Shown piece by piece: positions 8,481-17,704 of a stretch of DNA of 64,000 nucleotides (positions within the stretch are counted from its first letter, which is position 1; the number at the start of each line of letters is the position of its first letter). This DNA comes from Actinomyces procaprae (GTDB lineage Bacteria > Actinomycetota > Actinomycetes > Actinomycetales > Actinomycetaceae): positions 682,001-746,000 of the forward strand of contig NZ_CP039292.1 of NCBI RefSeq assembly GCF_004798665.1. The letters run 5' to 3'. A program made the position numbers and the translations under genes. Below the pieces are notes generated by a model. The model searched no databases, had not been told where the DNA came from, and saw nothing but the letters and a program-made list of their open reading frames with translations.

Positions 8481-9821
8481 ATGAAACGCACCATTGCGCT
8501 CCTGACCGCCGTCGCCCTATCCGGGGTGACGCTGGCGGCCTGCACCCCGGCGGAGCTCAGCTCCGACGGCGACGGCGAGAACATCGTCTACTCGCTGTGG
8601 GACCCCAACCAGCAGACGGCCTACCAGAAGTGCGCCGATGCCTTCACCAAGGAGACCGGCATCGGCGTCACCATCGATCAGAAGGGCTGGGACGACTACT
8701 GGCAGAACCTCACCGTCGGCCTGAACTCCGGGACCGCCCCGGACGTGATCACCAACCACGTCGCCCACTACCCCGAGCTCGCCTCCAAGGGAGCACTGGC
8801 GGACCTGTCCGATCGCATTGAGAAGGACGGGATCGACCTGGACCAGTACACCGGTGACCTGGCCTCCCTGTGGAACTACGACGGCAAGACCTACGGCATC
8901 CCCCAGGACTGGGACACCATAGCCCTGGTCTACAACGTAAAGGACGTAAAGGACGCGGGCGTCGATCCAGCCGATCTGAAGGACCTGGACTGGAACCCGA
9001 CCGACGGCGGCTCCTTCGGCAAGCTCATCGCCCGCCTGACCGTCGACGAGAACGGCGTGCGGGGAGACGAGCCCGGCTTCGACAAGACCAAGGTGGCCAC
9101 CTACGGCTGGGGCCTGGAGACCGGCGGTGGGGTAGTCGGTCAGGGCCCCTGGTCCTGGCTGGCCCTGTCCAACGGCTTCGACTACCTGGACAAGAATCCC
9201 TTCGGGACCCGCTACAACCTCGACTCGCCCAAGCTGATCGAGGCCATGGCCTGGTGGCAGAAGCAAATCGATGCCGGTTATGTCACTCCGGTAGAGCAGG
9301 CCGGAAACCTGGGGCTGGAGCCAATGATGGAGCAGAACAAGGCGGCCCTGGTTCCCGACGGCTCCTGGCGGATCAACACCTGGGCCGGTTCCGAGGCGCA
9401 GGAGTTCGCCTTCGCCCCGCTGCCCAAGGGTCCCGAGGGGCGCAAGACCATCATCAACGGTCTGGCTCCCTCCATCACCGCCTCCTCCAAGCACCAGGAT
9501 GAGGCCTGGCAGTGGGTCAAGTACCTCACCTCCGAGGCCTGCCAGTCGGTAATCGCCCAGGAGGCCGTCGTCTTCCCCTCCATCACGGCGCAGTCCGAGG
9601 CCGCCGCCAAGGCCCATGAGGACGCCGGAGTCGATGTGTCCGCCTTCCTCGACATCGCCCAGGACCCCGAGGCGCTGTCCTACTACCCGATCACCTTCAA
9701 GGCCGATGAGATCAACTCCGAGGCCGACGTCGTGATCGAGCGAATCCAGCGCGGTGAGGCGGATCCCGCCACCGCCCTGCCCGAGCTGGCAACCAAGGTC
9801 AACTCCCTGCTGGAGGAGTGA
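8481..9821 (+). CDS. Sugar-binding lipoprotein of the ABC transporter
   Basis: 446 residues. A lipoprotein signal peptide ends in the lipobox LAAC (Cys21), so the mature protein is lipid-anchored outside the membrane. The rest is a family 1 extracellular solute-binding protein (VIYS-type start IVYSLWDP; ITNHVAHYPELASKGAL; PDGSWRINTWAG; C-terminal EEAWQWVKYL-like KHQDEAWQWVKYLTS). A strong AAGGAGAG precedes the ATG. Third gene of the sugar operon; it delivers the substrate to the two permeases. Its Trp/Tyr-rich segments fit carbohydrate stacking, but the sugar cannot be read from the sequence. Confidence 0.93.
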   Translation: MKRTIALLTAVALSGVTLAACTPAELSSDGDGENIVYSLWDPNQQTAYQKCADAFTKETGIGVTIDQKGWDDYWQNLTVGLNSGTAPDVITNHVAHYPELASKGALADLSDRIEKDGIDLDQYTGDLASLWNYDGKTYGIPQDWDTIALVYNVKDVKDAGVDPADLKDLDWNPTDGGSFGKLIARLTVDENGVRGDEPGFDKTKVATYGWGLETGGGVVGQGPWSWLALSNGFDYLDKNPFGTRYNLDSPKLIEAMAWWQKQIDAGYVTPVEQAGNLGLEPMMEQNKAALVPDGSWRINTWAGSEAQEFAFAPLPKGPEGRKTIINGLAPSITASSKHQDEAWQWVKYLTSEACQSVIAQEAVVFPSITAQSEAAAKAHEDAGVDVSAFLDIAQDPEALSYYPITFKADEINSEADVVIERIQRGEADPATALPELATKVNSLLEE

Positions 9822-9826
9822 TAGCC

Positions 9827-11458
9827 ATGACGTCCCCCGTGCCCGTACAGCTGATCCTGACGCGTCAAGACACCACCTGGACCCTCCAGGGCGACCTCAT
9901 CGGACAGAGCCCGCAGACAGCCGACCCATCAGTCGGCGTCGTCCTGCCCGCCGGCTCCCTGGTGGTCGAGCACCCCGGCCGGGACACCGCGGAGCTCTAC
10001 CGGCACGGGTGGACGTCATGGTCACCGACCTCTTGGTGGTCTCAGGAGCGCCGCCCCTGGAGAGTGTGGGAGAACCCCGAGCGCACGGCAACCGCGGAGG
10101 ACCCCGCGACCGACCGCTATGACCGCCACCGCTCCTACCTGCTCACCGCCGTGGAGCTGCCCGAGAGCCCCGACGCACCCGGGGAGGTGGAGTATCTGCT
10201 GGTGGGCAGTCTCGGCGGCAGGAGCGGTGTCCTTGATGTCCTACCCGGTCGAATCGAGGCGACCACTCTGGGCCGGGCCGCCGGGGACTACGGAGAAGTA
10301 GTCGAGGGCGCCGACGCAGAGGCCGGAATCGACTGGTGGATCGGCGTCGGCCCGGAACTGGAGGTGTTCGCACGTTGGACGCGCGCCCTGGCGAACTCCG
10401 TCGGGCTGTCCGTGGAGGCGCAGGCACAACGCGAGGACCCGGGTCCCGTGTGGTCCTCCTGGTACTCGTGGTTCGAGGAGATCACCGCCGAGAGGATCGA
10501 GGCGGAGATTCTGCCCGCCGCGGCCAACGGCTACGGCGTCGTTCAGATAGACGACGGCTGGCAGCGCGCCGTGGGCGACTGGCGGCCCAACGGGGACTTC
10601 CCCGAGGGCATGGCGGTCCTGGCCGAGCAGATTCACGACGCCGGGATGGAGGCCGGTCTCTGGCTGGCCCCGTTCATAGTCTCCGCGCAATCGCCGCTCG
10701 TCCGCGAGCGCCCCCAACTGCTGGTCCACACCGAGTCCGGCGAGCCCGCGGTCGCCGGCTACAACTGGGCGGCGCCGTACTACGCCCTGGATTGCACCCA
10801 TCCCGAGGCACTGGCGTACATCCGGCAGCTCATCGAGCGGGTGACCGGATGGGGGTACGGCTACCTCAAGCTCGACTTCCTCAACGCTGCGGCCATACGT
10901 GGAGTCCGCCACCGCCGACTCGACCGGGAGGCCGCCTACCGGCTCGGGCTGGAGGCCATACGGGAGGCCGCCCCCAATGCCTACCTGATGGCCTCCGGAG
11001 CCGTAATCGCCCCGTCACTGGGCGTGGTGGACGGCATGCGGGTGGGTCCCGACACCGCCCCCTACTGGGACAACACCGAACGCAGGCGTGATCCCAGCGG
11101 CCCGGGCATGCGCAACGCCCTGCGCGCAGCAGTGGCCAGGTACTGGCTGAGCGGCATCGTCGACACGGACCCCGACGTCGCCTTCACGCGCTCACGGGGA
11201 TCGCTCCTCAGCCCCGAGGCCTGCGCCATCACCCACGACCTGGCGCTGGTGACCGGCGTCGTCGGCTGCTCGGACCCGGACGCGTGGCTGACGGACGCCG
11301 AGCGGCGACAGGTGCGCGATCTTTGTATCCGTGCCTTGGCGAAACCGAAGGTCTGGCGCACGGGCAGGTACTGCTTCGAGGTGGACGGACGCGGCATCGA
11401 CTTCGAGCCCTGGATCAATCCCCGCTCACGCGTCAGCGACCGGATCCTGGCCAAATGA
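9827..11458 (+). CDS. Alpha-galactosidase-type glycoside hydrolase, family GH36
   Basis: 543 residues from ATG 9827 (a GTG at 9818 overlaps the previous stop). The fold markers of GH36 are present: WSSWYSWFEEIT (209-220), VVQIDDGWQRAVGDW (238-252), nucleophile Asp350 in YLKLDFLN and the likely acid/base Asp409 in MRVGPDT. It lacks a signal peptide, so hydrolysis happens after import. At about 540 residues it is shorter than the classical 700-residue GH36 enzymes, having a small N-terminal beta domain. Last intact gene of the operon and the main hint at an alpha-galactoside substrate; other GH36 specificities are possible. Confidence 0.88.
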   Translation: MTSPVPVQLILTRQDTTWTLQGDLIGQSPQTADPSVGVVLPAGSLVVEHPGRDTAELYRHGWTSWSPTSWWSQERRPWRVWENPERTATAEDPATDRYDRHRSYLLTAVELPESPDAPGEVEYLLVGSLGGRSGVLDVLPGRIEATTLGRAAGDYGEVVEGADAEAGIDWWIGVGPELEVFARWTRALANSVGLSVEAQAQREDPGPVWSSWYSWFEEITAERIEAEILPAAANGYGVVQIDDGWQRAVGDWRPNGDFPEGMAVLAEQIHDAGMEAGLWLAPFIVSAQSPLVRERPQLLVHTESGEPAVAGYNWAAPYYALDCTHPEALAYIRQLIERVTGWGYGYLKLDFLNAAAIRGVRHRRLDREAAYRLGLEAIREAAPNAYLMASGAVIAPSLGVVDGMRVGPDTAPYWDNTERRRDPSGPGMRNALRAAVARYWLSGIVDTDPDVAFTRSRGSLLSPEACAITHDLALVTGVVGCSDPDAWLTDAERRQVRDLCIRALAKPKVWRTGRYCFEVDGRGIDFEPWINPRSRVSDRILAK

Positions 11459-11461
11459 AAA

Positions 11462-12133
11462 GTGGTCATACATACATGGAGGGATTACGTCGGCCTGTTC
11501 CCGGTCAAGCAGTCGTTCGCGCTGCCGAATGGAGCCAGCTTCGCCGATGACTTCCATCTCTTCGAGTTCGATTGGGATGCACACGGAATGACGGTTGCGG
11601 TAGACGGTGCCGCGGTGGCGTCCACGCAGGTCACCGTGGGCTATCCCATGATGACCCTGCTGGGAATCTATGACAATCTCAAGGGAGGGTGGACCGGGCC
11701 TTACGATCCCGCAGTGCCGTACCCGAAGTACTTCGATATTGATTACTTCCGGGCATATCAGAAGACTCCCGCCCTCCCGTACGAGCTCACTATCGCGGAC
11801 GGTTATCTGCGTGGCCAGACTCGCTCCGACAGGTGGGTTACGCGGTGGCTGGGCGGGGAGGGGAACGACGCCACCCTGGCCAATGTCTGGGTTCCGGAGG
11901 ATGGCGAGTACACGCTGACATTCAACTACCGCTGTGCCGAGCCGCGTAGCTTCCGAGTGCTGGTGGCGTGGAGGAGTGAGGCCGAGATCAAGGGGGTGTC
12001 GAACGGCACCTTCACCGGCAGCTTCTCCAAGCTGTCCATCAAGGCGAGGCTCTCGGCGGGAGTGAACTCCGTAACCGTGGACAACCCGGACGGTCCGGCG
12101 CCGGACTTCGGAAACCTCAGGGTCGACTACTAA
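11462..12133 (+). pseudogene. 3' remnant of a GH16-like glycosidase with carbohydrate-binding module
   Basis: The open frame (about 223 residues) starts at a GTG 3 nt after the alpha-galactosidase stop, without a ribosome-binding site. Its first 100 residues look like the last strands of a GH16 jelly roll (FHLFEFDWDAHGMTVAVDG, then FDIDYFRAYQK). The rest resembles a CBM6/35-type module (VPEDGEYTLTFNYRCAEPR and LSAGVNSVTVDNPDGPAPDF). The catalytic ExDxxE strand and any signal peptide, which belong upstream in GH16 enzymes, are missing. So this is the tail of a secreted enzyme whose front was deleted, probably when the cluster was assembled or trimmed. If translated it would be cytoplasmic and inactive. 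Confidence 0.7.
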
Positions 12134-12181
12134 TCCTCGCGCGCGGGCAGGGGGGAGGGCGGCGGCGCTACATTGGTGCGG

Positions 12182-14596
12182 ATGAGCGCAGGACACGCCG
12201 ACCGCATCCGGACCGAGGGCTCGCCTAACGCGGCTGGGGCGAGACGTGAGGGCGAGTTCGCGGTCGCGAGCATCGAGCAGTTGGCCGCCCACCTGATGGC
12301 CCTGCCCGATCGCGACGTCGCCGCGCTTCTCGCCGCCCGTCCCGATCTGGTGTCTCCGCCCTCCGCCTCCTTCACCGCCCTGGCCGCGCGCGCCTGCGCC
12401 CGTCCCAGTGTGGAGGCCGCCCTGCGTGACCTGGATGCAGTCACCATCGCCGTTGCCGAGGCCGTCGTCGCCCTGGGCCATACCAACGCCGACGCCCTGG
12501 CGCCCGCCCTGGAGCTGGCTGTCGAGGACGTCGCCGCTCGCCTGGTGGTGCTCGCCCGCTTGGCGCTGGTCCTGGAGGCGGGCCCGGTACCCGGACTCGC
12601 CGACGCATTCGGGCCGTATCCCTTCGGGCTGGGCCCCTGGGCCGCCGAACCGCTCACCGCCGCGCAGCTCCCGCCCCCGCTCACCGCCCTGGAGGAGGCG
12701 GAGGGGGCGGACTCCGCCCCGGGCACTGCGGTGTTGAGGGCCCTGACCTGGGGGCCGCCGGTGGGCACGCTCGACCCCGGCAACCACTCCGCCGCGGCGG
12801 CCCAGCTGGTTGCGCGCGGTTGGCTCGAGCGCGCTTCGGACTCGGCCGGGCGCACTCGCTTCATACTGCCGCGAGAAGTCGGCCTCGCCCTGCGCGGAGG
12901 CAGACTCACCCGCCGTCCGCCGGCGCCCCCGTCCGCCGATGCCCTGGACGTCGTGGCCTCCGACGCCGTCGCCTCCGAGGCCGTGAGCCGCGCCGAGGAG
13001 GCGGTCCGGCTGGTCCGCGAGCTTCTGGCCGAGTGGGACCGTGAAGGCGGGCAGATCCTGCGCACCGGGGGCGTGGGCGTGCGGGTTCTGGACCGCACCG
13101 CCGCCGCCGTCGGACTGGAGCGCGGCGAGGCCGCCACGGTCATTGAGCTCGCGGCCGGCGCCGACCTGCTGGGCCTGGACGAGTCCGGCGCCGCCTGGAT
13201 CCCGGCGACCACGGTCCCCGCCTGGCTGGAGGCGGAACTGCCCGAGCAGTGGGCGGCGCTCGCGGCCGCCTGGCCGGAGTCTGCGCGCACCCCTTGGCTG
13301 GTCGGTACGCGCTCCGACGACGGCGTCCTGCGGCCGGTCCTGGGGGCCGACGTCGAGGCCGGCTGGGCCGGCAGGCTGCGTCGGCGCGTCCTGATCCTGC
13401 TCGACTCGCTGCCCGAGGGGACAGTCGTCGACGCCGCCTGGGCGCATGACGCGCTCACCTTCGCCCGTCCCCGTCGGCAGATCCCCGAGGGCGCCGTCGG
13501 GGCGGTATTGGCTGAGGCGGAGCTCCTCGGCCTGACCGGCGGCGGTGCCCTCAGCCGTGCCGGCAGGGTGCTGGCCGCGGCACTGCGCACTGCGGCACCC
13601 GCCGCCTCCGGTGCGGCCACGCTGAACGCGGACGCCGCCGAGCCCGTCGACTCCGGGCAAGGCGGTGGGATGCTGCCCGCGGCACTCGAACAGGCACTGG
13701 CCGCGGACCTGCCTGCCGGCGTCGACACCCTGCTGGTCCAGTCGGACTTGACGGCCATCGTCCCCGGTCGCCCCACTCCCGCCCTCGCTGCGGTCCTGGA
13801 ACGCAGCAGCGTGGTCGAGTCCCGTGGGGGCGGTCTCACTGTCCGCTTCACTCCGGAGTCCGTCCGCCGCGCCCTGGACGACGGGTGGTCCGCCGGCGAG
13901 CTGGTGCAGGCGCTGACCCGCTTCAGCCTCACCCCGCTGCCCGGCGCGCTGACCGTCCTCATCGACGACGCGGCCCGCCGCCACGGCGCGGTGCGCGTAC
14001 GCGAGGTGGCCAGCGTGCTGCGCGTGGAGGATCCGGCAGTCGCCGCCGGGATCCTCGCCGACGCGTCCGTGCGCGACCTGGGCCTGGACCAGGTGGCTCC
14101 CGGGATCATTCTGTCGTCGGCTCCCGCGGGGGCGGTGCTCCGCGAGCTGCGCGGCGCCGGCCTGGCCCCGGTGCTGGAGAACGAGCGCGGGAGCGTCGTG
14201 GTGTCAGGCGTCGGCGGAGGCGACCGCCGCCGGCGGGTACTCGCGCCGCAGCCCGCCCGCCCCGGCAATCAGCACTCCGTGCGCCTGCGGCGTCCCGGTC
14301 GCCGTGAGCTGGCCGGCCTCGTGGGTCGGCTGCGCGCGGGGGAGGAGACGCAGCGTGCAGCCGGCGGGGCGTCGTCGTCGGCCGGCGACCCGGTGCAGGT
14401 GCTTGCCCTGCTGCGTCAGGCGCAGGCCACGCGCGCGCGGGTGCGTCTGCGCCTGACCGGCGCTGACGGAACGCAGCAGGAACGCACCGTGCGGGTGCTC
14501 GCCGTCGAGGCGGGGCGCGTCCGGCTGGCGGACCTGGGGCGTGAGACCGAACTCACCGTGGCGGTGCACCGGATCGTGTCGGTTCAAGCGGGCTGA
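12182..14596 (+). CDS. Helicase-associated-domain protein (Helicase_C_3 type)
   Basis: 804 residues. It resembles the large actinobacterial proteins annotated helicase conserved C-terminal or XPB/Ssl2-like helicase-associated domain (Rv0862c relatives). There are repeated winged-helix-like segments, for example LAAHLMALPDRDVAALLAAR near the start, LLVQSDLTAIVPGRPTP around 520, and VREVASVLRVEDPAVAAGIL. The C-terminal 100 residues (ARVRLRLTGADGTQQERTVR, then RIVSVQAG) look like a WYL-type beta domain. No Walker motifs, so it is not itself a helicase. A TACATT hexamer ends 7 nt before ATG 12182, suggesting a leaderless transcript. It is the expected partner of XPB, here separated from it by the sugar cluster. 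Confidence 0.82.
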   Translation: MSAGHADRIRTEGSPNAAGARREGEFAVASIEQLAAHLMALPDRDVAALLAARPDLVSPPSASFTALAARACARPSVEAALRDLDAVTIAVAEAVVALGHTNADALAPALELAVEDVAARLVVLARLALVLEAGPVPGLADAFGPYPFGLGPWAAEPLTAAQLPPPLTALEEAEGADSAPGTAVLRALTWGPPVGTLDPGNHSAAAAQLVARGWLERASDSAGRTRFILPREVGLALRGGRLTRRPPAPPSADALDVVASDAVASEAVSRAEEAVRLVRELLAEWDREGGQILRTGGVGVRVLDRTAAAVGLERGEAATVIELAAGADLLGLDESGAAWIPATTVPAWLEAELPEQWAALAAAWPESARTPWLVGTRSDDGVLRPVLGADVEAGWAGRLRRRVLILLDSLPEGTVVDAAWAHDALTFARPRRQIPEGAVGAVLAEAELLGLTGGGALSRAGRVLAAALRTAAPAASGAATLNADAAEPVDSGQGGGMLPAALEQALAADLPAGVDTLLVQSDLTAIVPGRPTPALAAVLERSSVVESRGGGLTVRFTPESVRRALDDGWSAGELVQALTRFSLTPLPGALTVLIDDAARRHGAVRVREVASVLRVEDPAVAAGILADASVRDLGLDQVAPGIILSSAPAGAVLRELRGAGLAPVLENERGSVVVSGVGGGDRRRRVLAPQPARPGNQHSVRLRRPGRRELAGLVGRLRAGEETQRAAGGASSSAGDPVQVLALLRQAQATRARVRLRLTGADGTQQERTVRVLAVEAGRVRLADLGRETELTVAVHRIVSVQAG

Positions 14597-14662
14597 CGGA
14601 TGCGGCGGCCCGGGGGCTGCCGGTGAGGGACGTCCGCCGCCCCGTCCGCTTACACTGGAACC

Positions 14663-15883
14663 GTGACTGACGCAGCGACAGATACGTCGAAGAACACCGC
14701 GAGCGGAAGGCCGGCGGCCCCGGCGGCGCGCCCCGGAGCCCTGCCGACGGCGGCGCAGCAGGCTGTTGCCGCGAAGGACAAGGTCCTGACCTCCCCCGCT
14801 GCCATCGATGCGGCCCGCAGCGCCCTGGGAGAGATCACTGAACCGCTTTCGGTCGGGCAGTACGCCGCGTCCCGGCAGTTGGACAAGCGTCTGATCACTC
14901 ACCTGTTCGACTGCAACCTGACGGGTTACCGCGGTTGGCGCTGGGCGGTGACCATGTCTCGGCCGCCGCGCGGCCGTACCGCCACGATCTGTGAGATGGA
15001 GCTGCTTCCGGGGGAGGAGGCGCTGCTGGCGCCGGCCTGGGTGCCCTGGGCCGATCGGCTGCGCCCGGGGGACGCCACCCGCTCCGACCGCCTGCCCAGG
15101 CGAGAGACGGATGAGCGCCTCGAGCCCGGCTGGGAGGCCACCGGCGAGGACAGCGACGCCGTCGCCCTGGACGAGCTCGACCTCGGCCGCGCCCGCGTGC
15201 TGTCCGCCGAGGGCTACCGGCGCGCCGCGCAGCGCTGGTACGACGGCGAATCCGGCCCCGACGCCGACGGCGTGCGCAAGGCGCATGCCACATGCTCAAC
15301 CTGTGGCTTCCTGGTGCCCATGGCGGGGCGCCTGCGCAACACCTTCGGAGTGTGCGCCAACGAGTGGGCGGCCGACGACGGGAGGGTCGTCTCCTTGGAC
15401 CACGGCTGCGGAGCCCACTCCGAAACCGACCTGCCCGATCAGGGCCCCGAGTGGCCGGTGTCGCCGTCGCGCCTGGACGAGGAGGCCATGGAGCCGCTGG
15501 CCACGAATGGCACTGACCTGCGCGGCGGACGCACCCGTGAGGAGGAGCAGGCGGAGCCGGAGGCTGGGCAGGCTGCGGAGGCCGAGGTGCCGACTCCGGA
15601 AGCGCCCGCGCAGGCGCCGGAGGCCGATTCGGTGCGGGAGGAGTCGCCGCGGGAGCCGGAGGCCGGGACTGCGCCGGAGGAGTCGCCGCGGGAGCCGGAG
15701 GCCGGGATTGCGTCGGAGGAGTCGCCGCGGGAGCCGGAGGCGGCCGCCTCTCGCCGTGCCGCCTCCGCCCGTGACGCGGTCGCCGATCTGGCTCTGGAGC
15801 GCGAGCACCATGACGTCACGCAGCGCCATGCCGCCGCGGATGCCCTGGCCGAGCTTGAGGCCTCACTGCCGACGCGTGCCTGA
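14663..15883 (+). CDS. DUF3027 protein with putative zinc site and acidic repeat tail
   Basis: 406 residues from a GTG; TACACT ends 6 nt upstream, fitting leaderless transcription. Residues about 55-260 match DUF3027 (YRGWRWAVTMSRPPRGRTA, WVPWADRLRPGD). A probable metal site is CSTCGFLVP ... GVCANEW ... DHGCGAHSE. From about residue 290 the protein is Glu/Pro-rich low complexity with three 13-residue repeats (EESPREPEAGTAP type) encoded by 39-bp tandem repeats, then a short charged helix. The family is restricted to actinobacteria and has no known activity. It follows the helicase-associated gene on the same strand, 66 bp away. Confidence 0.85.
   Translation: MTDAATDTSKNTASGRPAAPAARPGALPTAAQQAVAAKDKVLTSPAAIDAARSALGEITEPLSVGQYAASRQLDKRLITHLFDCNLTGYRGWRWAVTMSRPPRGRTATICEMELLPGEEALLAPAWVPWADRLRPGDATRSDRLPRRETDERLEPGWEATGEDSDAVALDELDLGRARVLSAEGYRRAAQRWYDGESGPDADGVRKAHATCSTCGFLVPMAGRLRNTFGVCANEWAADDGRVVSLDHGCGAHSETDLPDQGPEWPVSPSRLDEEAMEPLATNGTDLRGGRTREEEQAEPEAGQAAEAEVPTPEAPAQAPEADSVREESPREPEAGTAPEESPREPEAGIASEESPREPEAAASRRAASARDAVADLALEREHHDVTQRHAAADALAELEASLPTRA
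15638..15742 (+). repeat. 39-bp in-frame tandem repeat, three copies
   Basis: Units begin at 15638, 15677 and 15716 inside the DUF3027 gene. The period is 39 bp, a multiple of three, so copy-number change would lengthen or shorten the tail without a frameshift. The copies differ at only a few bases; the third is truncated. Confidence 0.85.
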
Positions 15884-16055
15884 GCCGACGTACTCACCCT
15901 GACGCCCCACAAGCGGGCGGCCTCCGCCGGGCCCGGTGGGCACGTCGGGCGGTGGCCGCTCGGCGCTTTGGGCCTTCCCTGCGTAGGCGTGCGCTCGTGT
16001 CCAAGGGGCGACCGGAGTTTCATCACAGTCCAGGCGTCTGGGAGAATCCGGGCCT

Positions 16056-17528
16056 GTGACCACACATGCCCCTATTCCCACAGCAGCACAATCATCGCGG
16101 CCAGCGCCCGCCCGTGGCGCGATAGACCGCTTCTTCCACATCACCGAGCGAGGCTCCACGGTGGCACGTGAGGTGCGCGGCGGTTTCGTCACGTTCTTCA
16201 CGATGGCCTACATCCTCGTCCTCAACCCGCTGGTGCTGTCCACCCCGCACGAGGGGATCGCGCCACTGGGCACTACCGAGCAGATCGCCGCCGGCACCGC
16301 CTTCATCGCGGGCATCATCACCATCCTCATGGGCCTGGTGGCGAACTACCCCATGGCACTGGCCGCCGGACTGGGCATCAACGCCATGATCGCCTACACC
16401 CTGGTCGGGATGAACGGCATGACCTACGCCGACGCCATGGGCCTGGTGGTGATCGAGGGCATCATCATTCTGGTGCTCGTGCTCACCGGATTCCGGGAGG
16501 CCGTGTTCAAGGCCGTCCCGCCGGACATCAAGACCGCCATCTCGGTGGGCATCGGGTTGTTCATCGCGCTGATCGGCCTGGTGGACGCCAAGGTAGTGCG
16601 TGCCGGCGGTACGCCGCTGGAACTCGGCCTGGGCGGCTCCCTGCAGGGCTGGCCCGTCCTGGTGTTCCTGTTCGGCCTGTTCCTGATCCTCGTGCTGCAC
16701 GTGCGCAAGGTGCGCGGCTCCATCCTCATCGGCATCGTCGCCTCCACCATCCTGGCGGCCCTGATCGAGGCCTTCGCCCACCTAGGCGCCTTCGACGCGG
16801 CGACCAACCCCACAGGCTGGTCGCTGTCCATCCCCGCCCTGGAGGGGACGCCCGTTGAGCTGCCCAGCCTGGCGACGCTGGGCCACTTCAGCCTGCTGGG
16901 CAGCGTGGAGAAGGTCGGCGTCGTCTCCGTCGTGCTGCTGGTCTTCTCGCTCATGCTCGCCGACTTCTTCGACACCATGGGCACGATGGTCGCCATCGGT
17001 GCCGAGGGTGACCTGCTGGATGAGAACGGCAACCCGCCGCGCACCCGTGAGATCCTCGTCGTCGACTCCCTGGGTGCGATCGCCGGCGGTGCCGGGGGCG
17101 TGTCCTCCAACACCTCCTACATCGAGTCCGCCGCGGGCGTCGGCGAGGGCGCCCGCACCGGCCTGGCCTCCATCGTCACCGGCGTGCTGTTCCTGGCCAG
17201 CATGTTCATCGCCCCGGTCGTCTCCATGGTGCCCTACGAGGCGGCCACCCCGGCGCTGGTCGTGGTCGGCTTCCTGATGATGACGCAGGTGACGGACATC
17301 GACTGGAAGACCCCGGAGATCGCCCTGCCGGCCTTCATCACCATCATCATGATGCCGTTCTCCTACTCCATCACCAACGGCATCGGCGCGGGCTTCGTCT
17401 CCTACCTGGTCGTTCAGCTGGCCCGCGGCAGGGTCAAGCAGATCCACCCGCTGATGTGGGTGGCCTCGGTGCTGTTCGTCATCTACTTCACGCTCGAGCC
17501 CATTAAGGCGATCCTCGGCGTGGGCTGA
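16056..17528 (+). CDS. NCS2-family purine permease (AzgA-like)
   Basis: 490 residues from a GTG, with 12 or more predicted helices. Diagnostic AzgA-type stretches are GGFVTFFTMAYILVLNP (helix 1), FFDTMGTMVAIGAEGDL and SSNTSYIESAAGVGEGARTG. These proteins import adenine, guanine or hypoxanthine with protons. No purine riboswitch is evident in the 172-bp upstream gap. It is a single-gene unit: a perfect 17-bp hairpin follows at 17557-17600. The N-terminal 30 residues are a polar cytoplasmic tail. Confidence 0.93.
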   Translation: MTTHAPIPTAAQSSRPAPARGAIDRFFHITERGSTVAREVRGGFVTFFTMAYILVLNPLVLSTPHEGIAPLGTTEQIAAGTAFIAGIITILMGLVANYPMALAAGLGINAMIAYTLVGMNGMTYADAMGLVVIEGIIILVLVLTGFREAVFKAVPPDIKTAISVGIGLFIALIGLVDAKVVRAGGTPLELGLGGSLQGWPVLVFLFGLFLILVLHVRKVRGSILIGIVASTILAALIEAFAHLGAFDAATNPTGWSLSIPALEGTPVELPSLATLGHFSLLGSVEKVGVVSVVLLVFSLMLADFFDTMGTMVAIGAEGDLLDENGNPPRTREILVVDSLGAIAGGAGGVSSNTSYIESAAGVGEGARTGLASIVTGVLFLASMFIAPVVSMVPYEAATPALVVVGFLMMTQVTDIDWKTPEIALPAFITIIMMPFSYSITNGIGAGFVSYLVVQLARGRVKQIHPLMWVASVLFVIYFTLEPIKAILGVG

Positions 17529-17556
17529 CGCCGGTTCGCCTCACAACCAGCCACCC

Positions 17557-17600
17557 GGAGGGGCGGCGACGCGGCCACGGCTGCGTCGCCGCCCCTCCGC
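17557..17600 (+). terminator. Strong hairpin terminator after the purine permease
   Basis: A 17-bp perfect inverted repeat, CGGAGGGGCGGCGACGC against its complement, with a loop of about 10 nt. There is no T-tract, as is common for actinobacterial intrinsic terminators. Confidence 0.8.
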
Positions 17601-17609
17601 GTCATGTGT

Positions 17610-17627
17610 CCTGTACAGGCGTACAAT
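17610..17627 (+). promoter_or_regulatory. Palindrome and -10 element upstream of the MFS gene
   Basis: CCTGTACAGG (17610-17619) is a perfect 10-bp palindrome, directly followed by TACAAT (17622-17627), a good -10 hexamer. The spacing suggests an operator covering the promoter of the gene at 17705. No -35 is obvious. The sequence does not resemble a DtxR box. Confidence 0.45.
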
Positions 17628-17704
17628 TAACCGTTTCCAAAAAACTGCGCCTCCCGACGAATGCGCCGGACGTCTGGTCCCGAGATTGGAGTCGACTCCC
17701 CACC

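Noticed and set aside
11426..14268. Two long minus-strand frames opposite the helicase-associated gene
   Set aside because: Low-complexity Ser/Arg/Ala/Gly translations, mutually overlapping, with no start signals. The plus-strand frame has family matches.
17610..17619. CCTGTACAGG as a DtxR box controlling the MFS gene
   Set aside because: It does not resemble the 19-bp TTAGGTTAG-type operator; kept only as an unspecified palindrome.
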